A DNA stretch of 64,000 nt, taken from positions 124,001 through 188,000 of the forward strand of contig NZ_QRDX01000007.1 in the NCBI RefSeq assembly GCF_003386195.1. Reading direction: 5' to 3'. Positions 59,886-64,000 of this stretch are shown one piece after another. The DNA comes from Seonamhaeicola aphaedonensis (GTDB taxonomy: Bacteria > Bacteroidota > Bacteroidia > Flavobacteriales > Flavobacteriaceae). How positions within the stretch are numbered: the first letter of the stretch is position 1; the number at the start of each line of letters is the position of its first letter. The position numbers were made by a program, and so were the translations under genes. The notes beneath the pieces are model-generated. The model did not search any database. It was not told where the DNA came from and saw nothing but the letters and a program-made list of their open reading frames with translations.

Positions 59886-60010
59886 ATAAAATTTTTAAAA
59901 ATTTGCTATTTTTTATCAATTTTGGATAAAATAAGGCTTTAATGAGTTAAAAACAAGTCAAAACAGTCCAATTTTAAGTATTTTTGAAAAGTGATAAATA
60001 AAGTGCATCC

Positions 60011-60038
60011 CAATACGAAATCTTAAACTTTCGTATTG
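60011..60038. promoter_or_regulatory. Inverted repeat CAATACGAAA-N8-TTTCGTATTG upstream of the sucrose genes
   Basis: Perfect ten-base arms with an eight-base spacer lie 126 bases upstream of the phosphatase-invertase start. No T run follows on either strand, so it is more like an operator or a structured leader than a terminator. Confidence 0.5.
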
Positions 60039-60081
60039 CTATTTTAGAGATTTTACAATATCAAAATCATCAAAATCGGAT

Positions 60082-60122
60082 AAAAAAAGAGCCAATTTGA
60101 AATACAAATTGGCTCTTTTTTT
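60082..60122 (-). terminator. Terminator of the VWA-ATPase operon
   Basis: Long perfect arms (AGAGCCAATTTG/CAAATTGGCTCT extended by A and T runs) with a five-base loop lie 15 bases past the ATPase stop. Confidence 0.93.
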
Positions 60123-60137
60123 TAAGAATTAACAATT

Positions 60138-61604
60138 TTAGATTCCGCTAATAAAACTGCCATAAGGGTCGTTAAATTGTAAACCTTCAGAAAACCTATG
60201 CTTGCTTAACAACTTATATTCTACTAATGCCCAAAGGACAAATTCCTTCATAAAGAAAGTATCTTCAGATTTTAGGTTTGGCTGATATTTACCTAACAAA
60301 TCATCTAACGGTGTAATATCTTTTAAGAGACTTTGATATTCTTTATCTCTTAAATCATCCAATAATTCAAAGCCATCTTTTTGATTAAAAAACCATGAGA
60401 CAATATCATCATATGGGGTATTATCATCTTGTCTTTGTAACTTTTCAATCTTTGGAAAATATTCAATAAACAAATTCTTTATAGCTTCTCCTATTAATGT
60501 CATTGCTACAAAAGCAGCTCCTTCTTGTTCTCCTTCATAAACCAATTCTACTTTTCCTGTAATAGAGGGAATAACCCCTACAAAATCACTTAATCGTAAA
60601 ATGGTCCTATCATCCCCGCTTATTAACATCCTTCTTTCGGCAGTACTTAATAGATTTTCATATGCGGTAATACTTAAACGCGCGCTGACACCAGATTTCA
60701 CATCAATATATTCACTAGTTCTTGCTTCAAAAACAATTTGTTCTAGCAAGTCCTTAGCCAATTCAGGAACGTAAACATCATTTTTTTGGTTATCTACTAA
60801 ATTTGATTCTTGCTGAGTAATTTGTCGAGCAGTCTTTATATCTTGAGGATAATGCGTTAGTATTTGGGAACCAATCCTATCTTTTAGAGGCGTAACGATG
60901 CTACCTCTGTTGGTGTAATCCTCTGGATTAGCTGTAAATACAAACTGCATATCTAAAGGCAACCTCAACTTAAACCCTCTTATTTGTATATCGCCTTCTT
61001 GTAATATATTAAATAATGCTACCTGAATTCTGGCCTGTAAATCTGGTAGTTCATTGATAACAAAAATACATCTATTCGCTCTGGGAATCATACCATAATG
61101 AATCACACGGTCATCTGCATAACTCAGTTTTAAATTAGCTGCTTTTATAGGGTCAACATCCCCAATAATATCGGCAACAGTTACATCTGGCGTTGCTAAT
61201 TTTTCAGCAAAACGATCTTTTCTGTGAATCCAAGAAATAGGCGTATCATCACCTTTTTCCTTAATCATTTCCGTGGCATATCTGGAGATAGGATTAAAAG
61301 GATCATCATTAATTTCAGAACCTTGAACTATTGGAATGTATTCATCTAATAAATTTAACATCAATCTTGCTAAACGTGTTTTGGCTTGCCCCCTCAAACC
61401 AAGCAGGTTAATGTTATGCCTAGAAAGAATGGCTCTTTCCAAATCTGGTATCACAGAATTCTCGTAACCATGAACACCAGAAAAAGTAGTTTCGTTGTTT
61501 TTAATTTTTAAAACTAGGTTATCTCGTAATTCATCTTTTATAGATTTGGACTGATAGCCTGCTTTTTTTAAATCTCCTAAAGTCTTAATATTTTCTATTT
61601 TCAT
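60138..61604 (-). CDS. MoxR/ChlI-like AAA+ ATPase
   Basis: This 488-residue AAA+ protein resembles magnesium-chelatase subunit I and MoxR ATPases. The start is placed at MKIENIKTLGDLKKAGYQSK (ATG at 61604), one base after the stop of the VWA gene; an in-frame ATG 15 codons upstream would overlap that gene. Walker A is GLRGQAKTRL, and the Walker B region is CIFVINELPDL, where N replaces the usual D before E. Sensor 1 is in QFVFTANPEDYTNRG. The C-terminal third is helical. With the VWA protein it forms a typical ATPase/VWA pair; such pairs often act as chaperone-like insertion machines. No chelatase subunit H is nearby, so magnesium chelation is unlikely. Confidence 0.85.
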   Translation of the reverse strand: MKIENIKTLGDLKKAGYQSKSIKDELRDNLVLKIKNNETTFSGVHGYENSVIPDLERAILSRHNINLLGLRGQAKTRLARLMLNLLDEYIPIVQGSEINDDPFNPISRYATEMIKEKGDDTPISWIHRKDRFAEKLATPDVTVADIIGDVDPIKAANLKLSYADDRVIHYGMIPRANRCIFVINELPDLQARIQVALFNILQEGDIQIRGFKLRLPLDMQFVFTANPEDYTNRGSIVTPLKDRIGSQILTHYPQDIKTARQITQQESNLVDNQKNDVYVPELAKDLLEQIVFEARTSEYIDVKSGVSARLSITAYENLLSTAERRMLISGDDRTILRLSDFVGVIPSITGKVELVYEGEQEGAAFVAMTLIGEAIKNLFIEYFPKIEKLQRQDDNTPYDDIVSWFFNQKDGFELLDDLRDKEYQSLLKDITPLDDLLGKYQPNLKSEDTFFMKEFVLWALVEYKLLSKHRFSEGLQFNDPYGSFISGI

Positions 61605-61605
61605 A

Positions 61606-62733
61606 TTAGCCTCGTATTCTTTTTTTTCTATTAGTTTCGTAATCTTCAAAAATCATCTCACCTAAGCCTTTAATACCCGTATAAAAAGCTTTTCCTTGAT
61701 TGGCATATGTAAACTCTCTAACAAACTGCATGAGATATTCGTCTTTTGCAATCATAAAAGTTGTGATTGGAATATGCAGTTTTCTTGCCTGTTGTGCCAT
61801 CATGTAACATTGATTAACAATATCTGTATCTAACCCAAAACTATTTTTATAATATTCTCCGTTTGGCAACCGCAAACAACTTGGTTTACCATCCGTAATT
61901 ATAAAAACTTGTTTATTGGTATTTCGCTTTCTTCTTAAAATATCCATTGCTAGTTGTAAACCAGCTACCGTATTGGTATGGTATGGACCAACTTTTAAAT
62001 ACGGTAAGTCTTTTATTTCAATACGCCAAGCATCATTTCCAAATACTAATATATCTAGTGTGTCTTTTGGGTATCTTGTTGTGATAAGTTCTGCCAAGGC
62101 CATAGCTACTTTTTTGGCTGGGGTAATACGGTCTTCACCATATAAAATCATACTGTGACTGATATCTATCATGAGAACCGTACTCATTTGAGATTTATGA
62201 AGTGTTTCTTCAACTACTAAATCATCTTCAGACAGCGTAAAATCAGAAATACCATTATTAATTTGAGCATTTTTCAAACTCTCAGTCATAGATACCTTAT
62301 CAAGGGCATCTCCAAATTGATATCCTCTAAAATCTCCAGTATGTTCATCTCCTAGTCCTTGAGCTTTGCTTCTGTGATTTCCTTTGCCACTTTTCTTTAT
62401 CTTACCAAAAATTTGATCTAAAGCCTGCTGTCTTATGGCTCTTTCGGTTTTGGCGGTTATAGCAAGAGAGGGTTCTCCGTTGGGATCAATTTCTTCTTTT
62501 AAATAACCTTTCTTTTTTAGGTCTTCAATAAAATCATCAATGGTATAATCTGGAGTTGTAAGTTTGTACTCCTTATCCAATTCACGTAACCAATCTATGG
62601 CTTCATCAAAATCTCCAGAGGTATGCGTAATTAACTCCTTGAATATTTCAAAGAGTTTCTCGAAGGGCGATTGGTAAGATGCTTCATATTTCTTAAATAA
62701 AAAGCCTTTCCGTAAATTTTTATAAGTATTCAT
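61606..62733 (-). CDS. VWA-domain protein, partner of the ATPase
   Basis: This 375-residue protein has a helical N-terminal half and a von Willebrand factor A domain at about 183-360. The metal-ion-dependent adhesion site is DISHS (D190, S192, S194), followed by the conserved T near residue 260 and a VFIITDGKPSC segment. The middle is basic and glycine-rich (KIKKSGKGNHRSKAQGLG). It has no signal peptide or membrane segment, so the pair works in the cytoplasm. The gene is coupled to the ATPase gene (stop and start one base apart), as in many MoxR-VWA pairs. The client is unknown. Confidence 0.85.
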   Translation of the reverse strand: MNTYKNLRKGFLFKKYEASYQSPFEKLFEIFKELITHTSGDFDEAIDWLRELDKEYKLTTPDYTIDDFIEDLKKKGYLKEEIDPNGEPSLAITAKTERAIRQQALDQIFGKIKKSGKGNHRSKAQGLGDEHTGDFRGYQFGDALDKVSMTESLKNAQINNGISDFTLSEDDLVVEETLHKSQMSTVLMIDISHSMILYGEDRITPAKKVAMALAELITTRYPKDTLDILVFGNDAWRIEIKDLPYLKVGPYHTNTVAGLQLAMDILRRKRNTNKQVFIITDGKPSCLRLPNGEYYKNSFGLDTDIVNQCYMMAQQARKLHIPITTFMIAKDEYLMQFVREFTYANQGKAFYTGIKGLGEMIFEDYETNRKKRIRG

Positions 62734-62820
62734 AGCAACATAAAAATACTATATTTTCATGTAACATATTATTATACTTATTGGATTTATCTATAATTTA
62801 ACAGGAATATCTAATAGGAA

Positions 62821-63498
62821 TTACTCCACTCGCTTGAGGTCTTCGATGTTTTCAATTTTAATGCGTTTCCCAATAGTAGATATCAACCCCTCTTTTTTAA
62901 ATTGAGATAATACTCTAATTGCAGATTCTGTAGCGGTACCCACTATATTAGCAAAATCTTCTCTAGATAGCAAAACGCTTAAAGTACCATCAGGATTTAC
63001 ACCAAAACTCTCGTGGATATAAATTATTGTTTCAGCTAAACGTTGTCTTACAGATTTTTGTGCCATATTTACTATAACATCATCAGCCTCCTTGAGATCA
63101 TTAGCCATATCTTTAAGTACGTTAAACGTAAAATCTGGGTTTTTTTGTAAATCTGCTAAAATTTCACTCTTGGGAATAAAACAGACTTCCATATCGTTCA
63201 AGGCAGTAGCTTGTAGATTAGATCGCTCCTCACTGACAATGGAGCGCTGACCTAACAAATCGCCTTTCACAACCATTTTTACAATTTGATCTTTTCCGTT
63301 TGCACTTAACTTAGTTAGTTTGCAAATACCATCCTTAACGCAATATACGCCATTTAATACCTCACCTTCTTCAAAAATAACCTCACCTTTTTTTATAGTC
63401 TTTGATGTTTTACAAGAAGAAATTCTTATCAACTCATCTTTCGTCAATGCTTTTAAGGAATTAAATTGTTTTATGATACATTGTTCACATTTACTCAT
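62821..63498 (-). CDS. FNR-type oxygen-responsive transcription regulator
   Basis: This 225-residue Crp/Fnr protein starts at MSKCEQCIIKQFNSLKAL (ATG 63498); an upstream in-frame ATG at 63618 would add 40 residues and overlap the promoter. Cysteines C4, C7, C29, C53 and C59 lie in the N-terminal part, and C106 in MEVCFIPK matches the position of C122 of E. coli FNR, so an iron-sulfur cluster is likely though the third N-terminal ligand differs. The recognition helix TATESAIRVLSQF keeps the E and R that read TGA/TCA. It is divergent from ccoI/fixI of the cbb3 oxidase system, a common arrangement for FNR/FixK regulators. Confidence 0.88.
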   Translation of the reverse strand: MSKCEQCIIKQFNSLKALTKDELIRISSCKTSKTIKKGEVIFEEGEVLNGVYCVKDGICKLTKLSANGKDQIVKMVVKGDLLGQRSIVSEERSNLQATALNDMEVCFIPKSEILADLQKNPDFTFNVLKDMANDLKEADDVIVNMAQKSVRQRLAETIIYIHESFGVNPDGTLSVLLSREDFANIVGTATESAIRVLSQFKKEGLISTIGKRIKIENIEDLKRVE

Positions 63499-63535
63499 AC
63501 CTTTAATTTTCTTGTCGTGTAAAAGTAAATAATTC

Positions 63536-63579
63536 ATGATAAATATCATATTTAATTTTTTACTAACTTTTGACCTTTG
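63536..63579. promoter_or_regulatory. FNR-like palindrome in the fnr/ccoI divergent promoter
   Basis: ATGAT-AAAT-ATCAT (63536-63549) is a perfect five-base inverted repeat of TGAY-N4-RTCA type. Towards ccoI, exactly 22 bases separate it from GACCTTTG (63572-63579), one base from TAnnTTTG. Towards fnr, TACTTTTA begins eight bases after it, so the same site would overlap the core promoter of fnr, suggesting repression there and activation of ccoI. Confidence 0.6.
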
Positions 63580-63695
63580 CAACGGGTAAAAATGAGCAAA
63601 TATTTTGAAATGAGTCATCTACAAACTTTGATTCCTTTACTGCATTTTGTTAACGAATTGCATCTGTCAGATTATAAACAAATAAAAATTATCAG

Positions 63696-64000
63696 ATGAA
63701 ACATAAAACATGTTTCCACTGTGGATTGGATGCAACATCTGCAAACGTAACTTTTGACAACAAACCGTTTTGCTGTATTGGTTGTAAAACAGTTTACGAA
63801 ATTTTCACTGTAAACGATTTGACTTGCTATTACGATTTGCAAGAGGCTCCTGGTGCCACACCTAAGGAAGTTGCTGGTAAATATAATTTCTTAGAAAATT
63901 CAAAAATTGTTGAACAGCTTTTAGAGTTTAACAGTGACGACACACAAATTGTAAATCTTTACATTCCGTATATTCATTGTAGTTCCTGTATCTGGATATT
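63696..64000 (+). CDS. ccoI: Copper-transporting P-type ATPase CcoI/FixI, N-terminus (partial)
   Basis: The first 101 residues of a gene that leaves the window are visible. They start MKHKTCFHCGLDATSANVTF and contain FCCIGCKTVYEIF and, near the edge, IHCSSCIWI. This cysteine-rich N-terminal pattern (a CxxC domain followed by a heavy-metal-associated domain) is that of the FixI/CcoI ATPases, which supply copper for assembly of cbb3-type cytochrome oxidase. The divergent FNR gene supports the call. The catalytic P-type ATPase domains lie outside the window. Confidence 0.85.
   Translation, partial: MKHKTCFHCGLDATSANVTFDNKPFCCIGCKTVYEIFTVNDLTCYYDLQEAPGATPKEVAGKYNFLENSKIVEQLLEFNSDDTQIVNLYIPYIHCSSCIWI

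Noticed and set aside
1-64000. CRISPR arrays, tRNA and rRNA genes, integrases, transposases, restriction or defence genes.
   Set aside because: None was seen on either strand. The only nuclease-like accessory gene is the GIY-YIG gene, which has no defence partners nearby.

Overview
The window looks like a chromosomal segment of a marine or aquatic member of the Flavobacteriaceae (Bacteroidota). The evidence is low GC, genes with almost no Shine-Dalgarno sequences, promoters of the Bacteroidota type (TAnnTTTG at -7), type IX secretion C-terminal tails on exported proteins, a 950-residue CarB, DUF5606 beside peptide deformylase, and a flavobacterial carotenoid cluster. No rRNA, tRNA, CRISPR array, prophage or insertion sequence was seen. 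Most genes are housekeeping or central metabolism.

Layout. 1-1334: end of a carotenoid operon (crtB tail, crtZ, crtYcd). 1315-4567: a D-2-hydroxyacid dehydrogenase, a TlpA-like thioredoxin, a two-repeat lipoprotein and a Crp/Fnr regulator. 4668-10136: DUF5606, def, a T9SS cargo gene, ruvX, carB and rpmH. 10355-19596: envelope and RNA-modification genes (TPR protein, lytic transglycosylase, alpha/beta hydrolase, GNAT-like protein, mtaB, peptide-binding lipoprotein, PD40 protein, GlmU-like protein, rpmE2). 19753-24942: DUF4199, glycosyltransferase, phosphosugar mutase and ABC exporter. 25246-26772: an ECF sigma cassette. 26887-27611: a broken SCO gene. 27719-31983: rRNA methylase, secreted endonuclease I, fructosamine-kinase-like protein and a frameshifted GIY-YIG/DUF4357 gene. 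32195-35857: purL. 36142-43412: a fermentative block (ppdK, OFA transporter, pflA, pflB). 43856-51903: fatty-acid activation and beta-oxidation with a MarR regulator. 51994-55605: two secreted peptidases and a YdeI protein. 55602-59885: sucrose metabolism (fructokinase-like, sucrose-phosphate synthase-like, and a phosphatase fused to an invertase-like glycosidase). 60138-62733: a MoxR-like ATPase with a VWA partner. 62821-64000: an FNR-type regulator divergent from the start of ccoI/fixI.

Most interesting points. (1) Three promoter regions (pflB, ppdK, fnr/ccoI) carry an FNR-geometry palindrome TGAY-N4-RTCA exactly 22 bases upstream of a TAnnTTTG-like element, and the window also encodes the likely regulator. 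This suggests an oxygen-response regulon joining fermentation, PPDK and cbb3 oxidase assembly. (2) The sucrose cluster contains a sucrose-phosphate-phosphatase domain fused to a GH100-like invertase domain, which puts synthesis and breakdown of sucrose in one polypeptide. (3) Four one-base frameshifts, all at A/T homopolymers, break or alter three genes; these are either sequencing errors or real decay. (4) A dispersed palindromic repeat family occurs between genes, and one copy appears to be absorbed in frame into mtaB.

All functional calls are from reading the sequence and remembered family features; no searches were run.
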